From NCBI RefSeq assembly GCF_000716535.1, contig NZ_JNWV01000034.1, positions 39,508-103,507 of the forward strand: 64,000 bases of DNA, written 5' to 3'. Made by a program: the position numbers and the translations under genes. This stretch comes from Streptomyces flaveolus. GTDB taxonomy: Bacteria; Actinomycetota; Actinomycetes; Streptomycetales; Streptomycetaceae. How positions within the stretch are numbered: position 1 is the stretch's first letter; the number at the start of each line of letters is the position of its first letter. Below, piece by piece: positions 26,585-34,979 of this stretch. The notes under the pieces were generated by a model, which was given only the letters and a program-made list of their open reading frames with translations, searched no databases and was not told the DNA's origin.

Positions 26585-27466
26585 TCAGGGGGCGAGGATC
26601 ACCGAGCGGGTGAGGTGCCGCGGCCGGTCGGGGTCGAGTCCCCGGGCGGCGGCGACGGCGACCGCGAGCCGCTGGACCCGGACCAGTTCGGCGAGCGGGT
26701 CGAGCCCGCCCCCGATCCACAGGCCGCCGGTGGCGCGGACCTGTTCGGCGAGTCCGTCGGGGGCCGCGCCGAGCATCCAGGTGGCCGTCCCCTCGGTGGT
26801 GACGCTGATCGGGCCGTGCCGGTACTCCATCGCCGGGTAGGACTCGGTCCAGGAGAGGGAGGCCTCGCGCATCTTCAGCCCGGCCTCGTGAGCGAGTCCG
26901 ACGGTCCAGCCGCGCCCGAGGAAGGTGAACTGCGTGCACTCCACGAGTCCTTCGGGCAAGGGAGTGGCGAGGGCGGTGCGCGCGTCGGCGACCGCGGTGT
27001 CGGTGTGCAGACCGAGGTGGGCGCGCAGGAGGGTGAGCGCGGTGGTCGCGAACCGGGTCTGGACGACGGAGCGTTCGTCGGCGAAGTCCAGCACGACGAG
27101 GTCGTCGGCGGCCGACGCGACCGGGGTGTCCGGGTCGGCGGTGACGGCGGTGGTGCGGGTCCGCCCGGCCGACTCGCCCAGCAGTTCCAGTACTTCGGTG
27201 GTGGTGCCGGACCGGGTGAGGGCGAGGACCCGGTCGTACGACCGCCCGTGCGGGAACTCGGAGGCGGGGAACGCGTCGGTCTCGCCCTGTCCGGCGCCCT
27301 CGCGCAGGGCGGCCACGGCCTGGGCCATGAAGTACGAGGTCCCGCACCCGACGACGGCGACCCGCTCCCCCGGCTCAGGCAGTGCGCCGCGGTGCCGGTC
27401 CGCCTGCTCGGCAGCCCGTGTCCAGCACTCGGGCTGGCTGTTCAGCTCGTTCTCGACATGTGTCAT
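26585..27466 (-). CDS. SIS-domain sugar isomerase/deaminase (AgaS/GlmS-like)
   Basis: A 293-residue protein with two SIS folds: VAVVGCGTSYFMAQAVAAL with the sugar-phosphate SxS/T region, then ALTRSGTTTEVLELLGE, and a second half with FLGRGWTVGLAHEAGLKMRE and YRHGPISV. It resembles the isomerase half of GlmS and the AgaS/FrlB proteins and would deaminate or isomerise an amino-sugar phosphate feeding the aldolase. I chose ATG 27466 behind GGGAGGG; the frame is open upstream but overlaps the divergent DeoR gene. Confidence 0.9.
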   Translation of the reverse strand: MTHVENELNSQPECWTRAAEQADRHRGALPEPGERVAVVGCGTSYFMAQAVAALREGAGQGETDAFPASEFPHGRSYDRVLALTRSGTTTEVLELLGESAGRTRTTAVTADPDTPVASAADDLVVLDFADERSVVQTRFATTALTLLRAHLGLHTDTAVADARTALATPLPEGLVECTQFTFLGRGWTVGLAHEAGLKMREASLSWTESYPAMEYRHGPISVTTEGTATWMLGAAPDGLAEQVRATGGLWIGGGLDPLAELVRVQRLAVAVAAARGLDPDRPRHLTRSVILAP

Positions 27467-27510
27467 GCCCAGACCCTCCCCTAGCTGATCGTTGCTGCAA
27501 GATATAGCGA

Positions 27511-27538
27511 GCTTTCGAGCACAATCAAGCATTTGAGC
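27511..27538. promoter_or_regulatory. Candidate DeoR operator in divergent promoter
   Basis: The AT-richer gap between the SIS gene and the DeoR gene holds GCTTTCGAGC at 27511-27520 and GCATTTGAGC at 27529-27538, eight of ten bases alike and 18 bp apart, with a CAATCAA between. Repeats of a CTTTC-like element spaced on one face are usual for DeoR/AgaR operators. It would control both directions. Confidence 0.55.
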
Positions 27539-27590
27539 GCAGGGAGGGTGCGCTAGGGTCGCCGGGAGATCGAACGGAAGGAGGCGGCGG

Positions 27591-28370
27591 ATGTCCCGGG
27601 ACGCCCGCTGGAAGGCGCTGCTGGAACTGCTCGTCGAGCGCGGCCGGCTGGAGGTCGAGGAGGCGGCGGCCGAGCTGGCGGTGTCGGCGGCGACCATCCG
27701 CCGGGACTTCGACCAGCTCGCCGAACAGCAGATGCTGGTCCGCACCCGGGGCGGAGCCGTGGTCCACGGGGTGTCGTACGAACTCCCGCTGCGCTACAAG
27801 ACGGCCCGGCGCGCCCCGGAGAAACAGCGCATCGCCAAGGCGGTGGCCGAACTCCTCGCTCCGGGCGAGGCGGTGGGGCTGACCGGTGGCACGACCACCA
27901 CGGAGGTGGCCCGCGCGCTGGCCGTACGCGGTGACCTCGCCACCGGCTCACCGGCGCTCACCGTGGTCACCAACGCGCTCAACATCGCCAACGAGCTCGC
28001 CGTGCGCCCCCAGTTCAAGATCGTGGTGACGGGCGGGGTGGCGCGTGCGCAGTCGTACGAGCTCATCGGCCCGCTCGCGGACGGGGTGTTGGGCCAGATC
28101 ACGCTGGACGTGGCGGTGATCGGCGTGGTCGGCTTCGACGTGTCGCACGGGGCGGCGGCGCACGACGAGGCGGAGGCCGCGATCAACCGGCTGCTGTGCG
28201 AGCGCGCCGAGCGGGTGGTGGTCGCCGCCGACTCCAGCAAACTGGGCCGCCGGGCGTTCGCCCGGATCTGCGGGACGGAGCTGGTGGACACGCTGGTGAC
28301 GGACACGGCGGCGGAAGAGGGGACGGTACGGCGGTTCGAGGAGGCGGGCGTCCGGGTCCTGACGGTGTGA
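27591..28370 (+). CDS. DeoR-family regulator of the SIS/aldolase locus
   Basis: A 259-residue DeoR repressor: winged HTH (RWKALLELLVERGRLEVEEA, LAVSAATIRRDFDQLAEQ), MLVRTRGGAVVHG hinge, then the sensor domain with LTGGTTTTEVARAL, VVTNALNIANEL, GVVGFDVSHGAAAHDEAEA and VAADSSKLGRRAFA. Starts ATG 27591 behind GGAAGGAGG. It is divergent from the SIS isomerase and aldolase genes and most likely represses them, released by a phosphorylated sugar; this is inferred from family and position. Confidence 0.92.
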   Translation: MSRDARWKALLELLVERGRLEVEEAAAELAVSAATIRRDFDQLAEQQMLVRTRGGAVVHGVSYELPLRYKTARRAPEKQRIAKAVAELLAPGEAVGLTGGTTTTEVARALAVRGDLATGSPALTVVTNALNIANELAVRPQFKIVVTGGVARAQSYELIGPLADGVLGQITLDVAVIGVVGFDVSHGAAAHDEAEAAINRLLCERAERVVVAADSSKLGRRAFARICGTELVDTLVTDTAAEEGTVRRFEEAGVRVLTV

Positions 28371-28410
28371 GGCGGCCCCGGCCAGGCCGGCCCACGGCTC
28401 CGGCCGCGCC

Positions 28411-28806
28411 TCACAGACCGCCGAGGTCGGCCTTCACGAACCCCGCGCCGCGCTGGTCGTTGCAGCCCGCGACCGCTCGGTCCGCCGGGTCGGGCCACAT
28501 CTGCTGGGCCTGGAGCGCCACGCTGACCAGCGTCAGCAGCAGGTCGACGTCGCTCGCGGCGTCCAGGCGCAGGGTCAGCCACTGTGAGCCGGGCACGACC
28601 CTGATGGCGTCCGAGTCCCTGAGGTCCTTGGCGAACCGCCGGACGGCCCGGTCGGTGAGCCGCAGGTCGACATCCCGCTCGGAGTGGAAGTGCGCGATCT
28701 CCCCCTGGGCCGACCGCACGGCCTGTCCCAGACCGCAGCTCGGGACGGCCTGTCTCAGGTCCGACCAGGTCGCCAGTTGCGCGAGCGCGCGCGAGGCCAA
28801 CGTCAT
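28411..28806 (-). CDS. Luciferase-domain (DUF5519-like) protein
   Basis: A 131-residue protein: ATWSDLRQAVPSCGLGQAVR, EIAHFHSERDVDLRLTDRAV, then SQWLTLRLDAASDVDLLLTL. The HFHS..DVDLHLT pattern with a trailing long helix matches the small family named luciferase domain (DUF5519), which lacks the true bacterial luciferase fold and has no known activity. Convergent with the DeoR gene. The 223-bp gap on its 5' side serves the peptidase gene as well. Confidence 0.78.
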   Translation of the reverse strand: MTLASRALAQLATWSDLRQAVPSCGLGQAVRSAQGEIAHFHSERDVDLRLTDRAVRRFAKDLRDSDAIRVVPGSQWLTLRLDAASDVDLLLTLVSVALQAQQMWPDPADRAVAGCNDQRGAGFVKADLGGL

Positions 28807-29029
28807 GGGCCCATCATGGCGCGCTCACCCGCCCGCAACCAGCTCGTGAGCGAGCATTAACCGACCTGTATCCCCGCCCTGTTCAGGAACACGCACAGAA
28901 ATCCACCCGTCGAACAGGCCTGCGCCTCGGGTGACTGGGCTTCGACACTCCGTTGACTCCGGCGGAGCCGCCGTGCGACGGTGAGGTCGCGCTCCCCTCA
29001 CCGTCCCTGGGAACTGGAGGCAGACCGCT

Positions 29030-30391
29030 GTGACCTTCGGAAACGATGACTCCCGCCAGGCCATGGAGCGCAGTCTGACCCCGGATCTGCACGAGCTGTT
29101 CGAGAAGGAGTTCGCCGCGCGCCCGGTGAACCGGCTGATGCAGAACGCGGTCACCCAGACGCCCGTGGACGATGTCGCCCTCGACCGGCGGATCCTCACC
29201 GGCATCGACCACTCGGTCTCCCACCACCTGGACGACTGGAAGGCCACCAACCAGAAGCAGAGCGGGCGTTGCTGGATGTTCGCCGGGCTCAACCTGCTCC
29301 GGGTCGGCGCCGCACGGAAGCTGGGCGTGAAGGACTTCGAGTTCTCCCAGAACTACCTGCTCTGGTGGGACAAGTTCGAGCGGGCGAACCACTTCCTGGA
29401 GGCCGTCATCGAGACGTCGGACCGGGACGTGGACGACCGCACGGTGGCACACCTGCTGGCGGATCCGATCGGTGACGGCGGCCAGTGGAACATGTTCGTC
29501 GCCCTGGTCGCCAAGCACGGCCTGGTCCCCAAGTCGGCCATGCCGGAGACCGACAGCTCCTCCTCGACCCGGGCGATGAACCGGACCCTGGAGACCCTGC
29601 TGCGCCAGGGCGCCCGCGACCTGCGCCGGCTGGCCGCCGAGGGGGTCGAGGCCCAGCGGGGGCACAAGCGGGAGGTGCTGGCCGCCGTCCACCGGGTGCT
29701 CGGCATCCACCTCGGCACGCCTCCGCGGCGGTTCCTGTGGCAGTGGGAGGACAAGGACAAGGAGTTCCACCGCGACGGCTGGCTCACCCCGGCCGAGTTC
29801 GCCGCCTCGTACGTCCAGCTCCCGCTGGACGAGTACGTCTGCCTGGTGCACGACCCTCGGGAGTCGAGCCCGGTCGGCCGCACGTTCACCGTCGAGTACC
29901 TGGGCAATGTCGTGGACGCCCCGCCGGTGGTCTATCTCAACGCGCCGATGGAGCTGCTGAAGCGGCTGGCCATGGAGGCGATCGTCGGCGGCGAGCCGGT
30001 GTGGTTCGGCTGCGACGTGGCCAAGATGATGCGTGCGGACGTCGGCGTCTGGGACGCCGCGCTCTTCGACTACGCGGCCGTCTACGACGCCCCGTTCACC
30101 CTGGACAAGGCCGACCGGCTGCTGCACCACGACACGCAGATGACCCACGCGATGCTGTTCACCGGCGTCGACGTGGTGGACGGGAGCCCGCGCCGCTGGC
30201 GGGTGGAGAACAGCTGGGGTGAGGAGAAGGCCGACAAGGGCTTCTGGACCATGAACGACTCGTGGTTCGGCGAGCACGTCTTCGAGATCGCCGTGCGTCG
30301 CTCCGCACTGCCGCCGGAGCTGGCCGCCGCCCTCGACCAGCCGCCGATCGTCCTGCCCGCCTGGGACCCCATGGGCGCCCTCGCGGACTGA
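29030..30391 (+). CDS. pepC: Aminopeptidase C / bleomycin hydrolase (peptidase C1B)
   Basis: A 453-residue papain-fold peptidase of the bleomycin hydrolase type. The catalytic triad is visible: Cys81 in QSGRCWMFAGL, His373 in MTHAMLFTG and Asn394 in VENSWG. The family forms hexameric cytoplasmic barrels with aminopeptidase activity and can inactivate bleomycin-like glycopeptides. GTG 29030 follows GGAGGC at about eight bases. Length agrees with PepC. A single gene with its own promoter region of 223 bp. Confidence 0.93.
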   Translation: MTFGNDDSRQAMERSLTPDLHELFEKEFAARPVNRLMQNAVTQTPVDDVALDRRILTGIDHSVSHHLDDWKATNQKQSGRCWMFAGLNLLRVGAARKLGVKDFEFSQNYLLWWDKFERANHFLEAVIETSDRDVDDRTVAHLLADPIGDGGQWNMFVALVAKHGLVPKSAMPETDSSSSTRAMNRTLETLLRQGARDLRRLAAEGVEAQRGHKREVLAAVHRVLGIHLGTPPRRFLWQWEDKDKEFHRDGWLTPAEFAASYVQLPLDEYVCLVHDPRESSPVGRTFTVEYLGNVVDAPPVVYLNAPMELLKRLAMEAIVGGEPVWFGCDVAKMMRADVGVWDAALFDYAAVYDAPFTLDKADRLLHHDTQMTHAMLFTGVDVVDGSPRRWRVENSWGEEKADKGFWTMNDSWFGEHVFEIAVRRSALPPELAAALDQPPIVLPAWDPMGALAD

Positions 30392-30433
30392 GCCCGGCGG
30401 TGACGGCCGCCGCCCGACCCCGTGTCCGTGGCG

Positions 30434-30697
30434 TCAGTGCTCGTGACCGACCCGCTGGAGCGCCTCGCGGATCTCGTGCAGCGTGATCGCCGTACTGCCG
30501 GGGTCGCGGTCGGCGATCTCCGCGATGTTCATCTCCAGGTCGCGCCGGATGGTCTGGATGCCGTGGCGGGCCTGGGTGGCGGTGCGGTCGCCGTTCTCCG
30601 CCGCCCCGCCGAGCCGTGCCGGCGCCCCGCCGAGCCGTGTCGGCGCCTCGTCCCGCTCTCCGCGCCCGGCCCGCGTCACGGCCCGTCGGTGGGGCAC
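30434..30697 (-). CDS. Small hypothetical protein, helical C-terminus
   Basis: Up to 87 residues; the N-terminal third is Arg/Ala/Gly-rich with a duplicated RLGGAP segment, and the last ~50 residues (TATQARHGIQTIRRDLEMNI, AEIADRDPGSTAITLHEIRE) look like true coding sequence with amphipathic helices. Start uncertain: GTG 30697 or GTG 30679. I do not recognise a family. It lies tail-to-tail with pepC and next to a decayed TPR gene. Confidence 0.45.
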   Translation of the reverse strand: MPHRRAVTRAGRGERDEAPTRLGGAPARLGGAAENGDRTATQARHGIQTIRRDLEMNIAEIADRDPGSTAITLHEIREALQRVGHEH

Positions 30698-31005
30698 TCG
30701 ACAGTGCCCGGCTCGGCACCGCGCGCGTACCGCTCCTCGCCCGCCTCCGCCACCAGGGTCGTCGGCCCGAACGCGCAGCCGCCGTCCGGTCGGCGGCGGT
30801 GCGGTACCACCGCTCGGCCTCCGTGAAGTCCCGGCGGTCCCGGTGGGCGACGGCGAGGGAACGGACGGCCTGCGCGTACCCCTCGTCGGCGGCCTACTCC
30901 CGCCAGGGCAGGGCCTGAGCCGGCCACCCCCGCCTGGTGAGCGACTCCGCGTGGACCCGGGGCCGCGCCCGGCGTTCCGGCCCGTGCGGCAGCCGACTCG
31001 CCGCT
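30676..31005 (-). pseudogene. Decayed TPR/Sel1-like repeat protein fragment
   Basis: Reading leftward, AESLTRRGWPAQALPWRE is interrupted by a TAG at 30894-30896, then the same frame continues GYAQAVRSLAVAHRDRRDF and TEAERWYRTAAD, and a frame change near 30790 leads to GGCAFGPTTLVAEAGEERYA and the end at 30676. The pieces read as one tetratricopeptide helix pair of a Streptomyces regulatory TPR protein, broken by a stop and a frameshift. The gap from 31006 to the next gene shows nothing else. Confidence 0.6.
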
Positions 31006-31155
31006 GTCCCCGGGTCTGTCGGCAGACGTCTGCCCGTGCGTCCGTCGACGGGGGCGGACGGTCGCCGTGCTTCGTCCTGGTCCGTCCCCTCGGCCGAGGA
31101 CTCGCGTCGTGCCCGCGCGCCCGCTGGAGCCCGCTCCATCCGGCACACTCAGCCC

Positions 31156-31896
31156 ATGGAGACTGCCGAGTTCCTTGAGATCCTGGACCGTGAGGGTCGG
31201 TCGCTCGCGGCGGCCGCCGCCGCGGCGGGGGCCGAAGCCAAGGTGCCTACGTGCCCGGAGTGGCAGGTGCGGGACCTGGTACGGCACACCGGCACGGTGC
31301 ACCGGTGGGCCACCGCCTTGATCGCCGAAGGGCACACCGCGCCCCGCCCCCTCGGCGAGGCACCGGTGCTGGACGGCGCCGAGCTGGTGGCCTGGTACCG
31401 GGACGGTCACCGTCTGCTGGTGGAGACGCTGGCCGCCGCGCCCGCCGACTTGGAGTGCTGGACCTTCCATCCCGCGCCCAACCCCTCGCCGCTGGCCTTC
31501 TGGACCCGGCGGCAGGCGCACGAGACGACCGTGCACCGCTACGACGCCGAGGCGGCGCGCGGCGGTACGCCGTCCCCGATCGCGCCGGACTTCGCGGCGG
31601 ACGGCATCGACGAACTGCTGCGCGGCTTCCACGCCCGTCCCCGCAGCCGCGTGCGGACCGAGGAACCGCGCACGCTCCGGGTGCGCGCCGTGGACGCGGG
31701 GCCGGACGCGGTGTGGACCGTACGGCTCAGTGCCGAGCCGCCGGTGACCGTGCGGGCGGAAGAGGGCCCGGCCGAGGCCGAACTGACCGGGCCGGCCGAT
31801 CAGTTGTACCTGGCGCTGTGGAACCGGACGGCGGTGCCGCACGTGACCGGCGACCCGTCGCTCGCGGCCCTGTGGCGGGAGCGGTCCCGGATCTGA
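31156..31896 (+). CDS. Maleylpyruvate isomerase-type mycothiol-dependent enzyme
   Basis: A 246-residue protein of the DinB-like MDMPI family. The N-terminal metal-binding four-helix domain shows VPTCPEWQVRDLVRHTGTVH and RRQAHETTVHRYDAEAA with the usual three His positions; the C-terminal domain (TVRLSAEPPVTVRAEEG, ELTGPADQLYLALWNR) is the MDMPI_C substrate/mycothiol domain. Family members use mycothiol as thiol cofactor for isomerisation or S-transfer. ATG 31156 fits the family start. Confidence 0.88.
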   Translation: METAEFLEILDREGRSLAAAAAAAGAEAKVPTCPEWQVRDLVRHTGTVHRWATALIAEGHTAPRPLGEAPVLDGAELVAWYRDGHRLLVETLAAAPADLECWTFHPAPNPSPLAFWTRRQAHETTVHRYDAEAARGGTPSPIAPDFAADGIDELLRGFHARPRSRVRTEEPRTLRVRAVDAGPDAVWTVRLSAEPPVTVRAEEGPAEAELTGPADQLYLALWNRTAVPHVTGDPSLAALWRERSRI

Positions 31897-31992
31897 CGAC
31901 CACCGGCCGCCGACGGCCCGTCCCGGGCACCGGCGGTCCGGGGTCCGACGACCCTGACGGTCCTTCCCGGCACCGGCCGGTACGGGAACCCG

Positions 31993-32394
31993 TCAGTCCG
32001 CGTCGGCCAGCATCCTCGCCAGCACCGCGCGCTGCACCGGCCGTACCTCGCCGTGCAGTGCGCGTCCCTTCGCCGTGAGGGCCACCCGCACCCCGCGCCG
32101 GTCCTCGGGACACATGGCCCGCTCGACCAGGCCGTCCTTCTCCAGGCGGCCGATGAGCCGGGACAGCGCGCTCTGGCTGAGGTGCACCCGGTCGGAGATC
32201 TCCTGCACCCGGTAGGCGCAGCCGCCGTCCGCCGCCGAGCCCTCGGCCAGCAGGTCGAGAACCTCGAAGTCACTCGCGCACAGTCCGTGCCCGTGCAGCG
32301 CCCGGTCCACTTCGCACTGGGTGCGGGCATGCAGGGCCAGGATGTCCCGCCACTGCTCCACGAGCGCCTGTTCGGGCTGCTTCTTCGCCGCCAT
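31993..32394 (-). CDS. MarR-family transcriptional regulator
   Basis: A 133-residue winged-helix regulator: SDFEVLDLLAEGS, EISDRVHLSQSALSRLIGRL, EKDGLVERAMCPEDRRGVRV with the typical DRR wing and a C-terminal dimer helix. It is divergent from an MFS transporter gene with two GCATGCAC-type palindromes in the 86-bp gap, so it most likely represses the transporter until a drug-like ligand binds. Confidence 0.92.
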   Translation of the reverse strand: MAAKKQPEQALVEQWRDILALHARTQCEVDRALHGHGLCASDFEVLDLLAEGSAADGGCAYRVQEISDRVHLSQSALSRLIGRLEKDGLVERAMCPEDRRGVRVALTAKGRALHGEVRPVQRAVLARMLADAD

Positions 32395-32438
32395 GAGCGC
32401 ACCGTAGCAGAGGAACGCATTTATTGCACCGTCATTAA

Positions 32439-32466
32439 ATGCACTTGCATCGCATGCACGTGCATG
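32439..32466. promoter_or_regulatory. Twin MarR operator palindromes
   Basis: ATGCACTTGCAT at 32439-32450 is a near-perfect palindrome and CATGCACGTGCATG at 32453-32466 a perfect 14-bp one. Their centres are 15 bp apart. They overlap the expected promoter of the MFS gene (ATG 32481) and lie 45-72 bp from the MarR start. Confidence 0.8.
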
Positions 32467-32480
32467 TAATTGTCTGCGGC

Positions 32481-33989
32481 ATGACCTCTCCGCTCACCAC
32501 CTCCGCGGCCCCGTCCCCGGCGGTCCGCTGGACACCCAGACTGTGGGGCACCCTGCTGGTGCTGTGCGCCGCGATGTTCCTGGACGCACTGGACGTGTCG
32601 ATGGTCGGCGTCGCGCTGCCGTCCATCGGTTCGGACCTCGGCCTCTCCACGTCGACGCTGCAATGGGTCGTCAGCGGCTACATCCTGGGCTACGGCGGCC
32701 TGCTCCTCCTCGGCGGCCGGACCGCCGACCTGCTCGGCCGGCGCCAGGTGTTCCTGGTGGCGCTCGGCGTCTTCGCACTGGCCTCGCTGCTCGGCGGACT
32801 CGTGGACTCCGGGCCGCTGCTGATCGCCAGCCGCTTCATCAAGGGCCTGTCCGCCGCCTTCACCGCGCCGGCGGGCCTGTCGATCATCACCACGACGTTC
32901 CCGGAGGGCCCGCTGCGCAACCGGGCCCTGTCGATCTACACCACCTGCGCCGCCGCCGGCTACTCCATGGGCCTCGTCTTCTCCGGGCTGCTCACCGAGG
33001 CGAGCTGGCGGTTCACCATGCTGCTGCCCGCCCCCGTGGCCCTGCTCGCCCTGCTCGTGGGCATGAGGCTGTTGCCGCGCAGCGAGCGCGAACGCGACCA
33101 CGGTGGCTACGACGTCCCGGGTGCCGTCCTCGGCACGGCCTCGATGCTGCTGCTGGTGTTCACCGTCGTCCAGGCGCCCGAGGCCGGCTGGGCCTCGGCC
33201 CGGACGCTGCTGTCCTTCGCCGCCGTCGCCGTCATGCTGGTCGCCTTCGTGCTCGTCGAGCGGCGCAGCCCGAGCCCGCTGGTCCGGCTCGGGGTGCTGC
33301 GCTCCGGGCCGCAGGTCCGGGCCCAGCTGGGCGCGTTGACGTTCGTCGGCAGCTACACGGGGTTCCAGTTCCTGGTCACGCTCTACATGCAGCAGGTGCT
33401 GGGCTGGTCGGCCCTGCACACGGCGCTGGCGTTCCTGCCGGCGGGTGCGCTGGTGGCGCTCTCCGCGACCAAGGTCGGGGCCGTCATCGACCGGTTCGGC
33501 ACCGCGCGGCTGATCGTGCTCGGCTTCGTCCTGCTCGCGGTCGGGTACGTGCTGTTCCTGCGCGTCGACCTGCACCCGGTCTACGCGGCGGTGATCCTGC
33601 CGACCATGCTGCTGGTCGGCTCGGGCTTCGCGCTGACCTTCCCGTCCCTCAACGTCCAGGCCACCAACGGCGTGGACGAGCACGAGCAGGGCATGGTCTC
33701 CGGTCTGCTGAACACCTCGGTGCAGGTGGGCGGCGCACTCTTCCTGGCCGTCGTGACCGCGGTGGTGACCGCGCACGCTCCCGCGAAGTCCACCCCGCAG
33801 GCCGTCCTGGACAGCTACCGGCCCGGTCTGGTCGTGGTCGCGGTCATCGCCGTCGTGGGGCTGCTGCTGTCGCTCAGCGGGCTGCGCCGACCCCGCCGGG
33901 GACAGTCGGTCGTGGTCGCCAGGTCCGTCGTGACGGAGGCGGACGCCGTGACGGCGGCGGACGCGGACCGCGTACCGGTCCGCGACTAG
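32481..33989 (+). CDS. MFS drug-efflux transporter (DHA2, 14-helix type)
   Basis: A 502-residue membrane protein with about 14 hydrophobic helices. Motif A lies in GGRTADLLGRRQVFL between helices 2 and 3, the N-terminus has the DALDVSMVGVALPSI signature of the EmrB/QacA (DHA2) group, and motif C-like Gly/Pro spacing follows in helix 5. It exports drugs or metabolites by proton antiport. I start at ATG 32481 because the codons upstream lie in the operator. It ends 21 bp before a strong hairpin. Confidence 0.93.
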   Translation: MTSPLTTSAAPSPAVRWTPRLWGTLLVLCAAMFLDALDVSMVGVALPSIGSDLGLSTSTLQWVVSGYILGYGGLLLLGGRTADLLGRRQVFLVALGVFALASLLGGLVDSGPLLIASRFIKGLSAAFTAPAGLSIITTTFPEGPLRNRALSIYTTCAAAGYSMGLVFSGLLTEASWRFTMLLPAPVALLALLVGMRLLPRSERERDHGGYDVPGAVLGTASMLLLVFTVVQAPEAGWASARTLLSFAAVAVMLVAFVLVERRSPSPLVRLGVLRSGPQVRAQLGALTFVGSYTGFQFLVTLYMQQVLGWSALHTALAFLPAGALVALSATKVGAVIDRFGTARLIVLGFVLLAVGYVLFLRVDLHPVYAAVILPTMLLVGSGFALTFPSLNVQATNGVDEHEQGMVSGLLNTSVQVGGALFLAVVTAVVTAHAPAKSTPQAVLDSYRPGLVVVAVIAVVGLLLSLSGLRRPRRGQSVVVARSVVTEADAVTAADADRVPVRD

Positions 33990-34010
33990 GGAAGAGGGGG
34001 ACGCCTCCAC

Positions 34011-34052
34011 GCGTGCGCCCGGCGGGGATCGGTTGCCCCGCCGGGCGCACGC
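34011..34052. terminator. Perfect 17-bp stem hairpin
   Basis: GCGTGCGCCCGGCGGGG, an 8-base loop, then CCCCGCCGGGCGCACGC: a perfect 17-bp stem starting 21 bp after the MFS stop. No T run follows, as is normal in Streptomyces. Confidence 0.9.
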
Positions 34053-34068
34053 CTGTGAAACTGACGCG

Positions 34069-34353
34069 ATGCACGGACACGGGGGCCGCCGCACCAAGGC
34101 GGAGCAGGACGCGGCGACGGTCGAGACCGGCTACGCGCTCGTCAGCGCCGCGTTCGCGGCGGCGGTGCTGTTCGGGGCCGTGGCCGGGCCCGCGCTCCTC
34201 TTCGACCTGCCCGACCTGCCGTCGAAGGTCCTGCTGCGGCTCGGCATGACGGTCGCGCCGGTCGTGTTCGTGGCCCGGGTGGTCAGCGTGCTGGTGCGCT
34301 TCCGGCGGACGGCTCAGCCCAGCCAGCCGGGCCGCACCAACCCCGACTCGTAG
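34069..34353 (+). CDS. Small two-helix membrane protein (DUF6332-like)
   Basis: A 94-residue protein with a polar start (RRTKAEQDAATVETGYALVS), a helix at about residues 25-48 and a second at about 57-80, ending in a basic Gln/Pro tail. The layout agrees with DUF6332 of Streptomyces; function unknown. The last 40 bases overlap the 3' end of the convergent response regulator gene. It starts immediately after the MFS terminator, so it needs its own promoter or read-through. Confidence 0.7.
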   Translation: MHGHGGRRTKAEQDAATVETGYALVSAAFAAAVLFGAVAGPALLFDLPDLPSKVLLRLGMTVAPVVFVARVVSVLVRFRRTAQPSQPGRTNPDS

Positions 34354-34979
34354 GCGAGCACGACGAGTTGGGCGCGGTCCCGGGCGCCCAGCTTCACCAT
34401 GGTCCGGCTCACGTGCGTCTTGGCCGTGAGCGGGCTGACCACCAGCCTGCGGGCGATCTCCTCGTTGGACAGGCCGATGCCCACCAGAGCCATCACCTCC
34501 CGCTCCCGCTCGGTGAGCCGGGAGAGCGCGTCCGCCGCCGCGGGTTGCTTCGACCGCGCCGCGAACTCGGCGATCAGCCGGCGCGTCACACCCGGCGACA
34601 GCAGTGCGTCTCCCTCGACCACCGCCCGTACCGCGCGCAGGAGTTCCTCCGGCTCGGTGTCCTTCACCAGGAAGCCGGAGGCGCCCGCGCGGATCGCTTC
34701 GAAGACGTACTCGTCCAGTTCGAAGGTGGTGAGCATGACCACCTTCACGTCCGCCAGCTCCCCGTCGGAGGTGATGCGCCGGGTCGCGGCCAGGCCGTCC
34801 AGCAGCGGCATGCGGATGTCCATGAGGACGACGTCCGGCCGCAGTTCCCGTACCCGGCGCAGCGCCTCCTCGCCGTCGGCCGCCTCGCCGGCCACCTCGA
34901 TGTCCGGCTGCGCGTCGAGCAGCGCCCGGAAACCGGCGCGCACGAGCGACTGGTCGTCGGCGAGCAGTACCCGGATCAC
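34314..34979 (-). CDS. NarL/LuxR-family response regulator
   Basis: A 221-residue response regulator. Receiver domain: DD at residues 8-9, phospho-acceptor Asp54 in DVVLMDIRMP, Thr in VVMLTTFE and Lys in GFLVKD. LuxR-type HTH at the C-terminus: LTEREREVMALVGIGLSNEE, RRLVVSPLTAKTHVSRTM. Starts GTG 34979 overlapping the kinase stop (GTGA), so it forms a two-component pair with the upstream kinase. Confidence 0.94.
   Translation of the reverse strand: MIRVLLADDQSLVRAGFRALLDAQPDIEVAGEAADGEEALRRVRELRPDVVLMDIRMPLLDGLAATRRITSDGELADVKVVMLTTFELDEYVFEAIRAGASGFLVKDTEPEELLRAVRAVVEGDALLSPGVTRRLIAEFAARSKQPAAADALSRLTEREREVMALVGIGLSNEEIARRLVVSPLTAKTHVSRTMVKLGARDRAQLVVLAYESGLVRPGWLG

Noticed and set aside
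30434..31842. Long minus-strand frame across the mycothiol-dependent enzyme gene to 30676
   Set aside because: Most of it is a shadow of the plus-strand gene; only the left end matches the TPR remnant.
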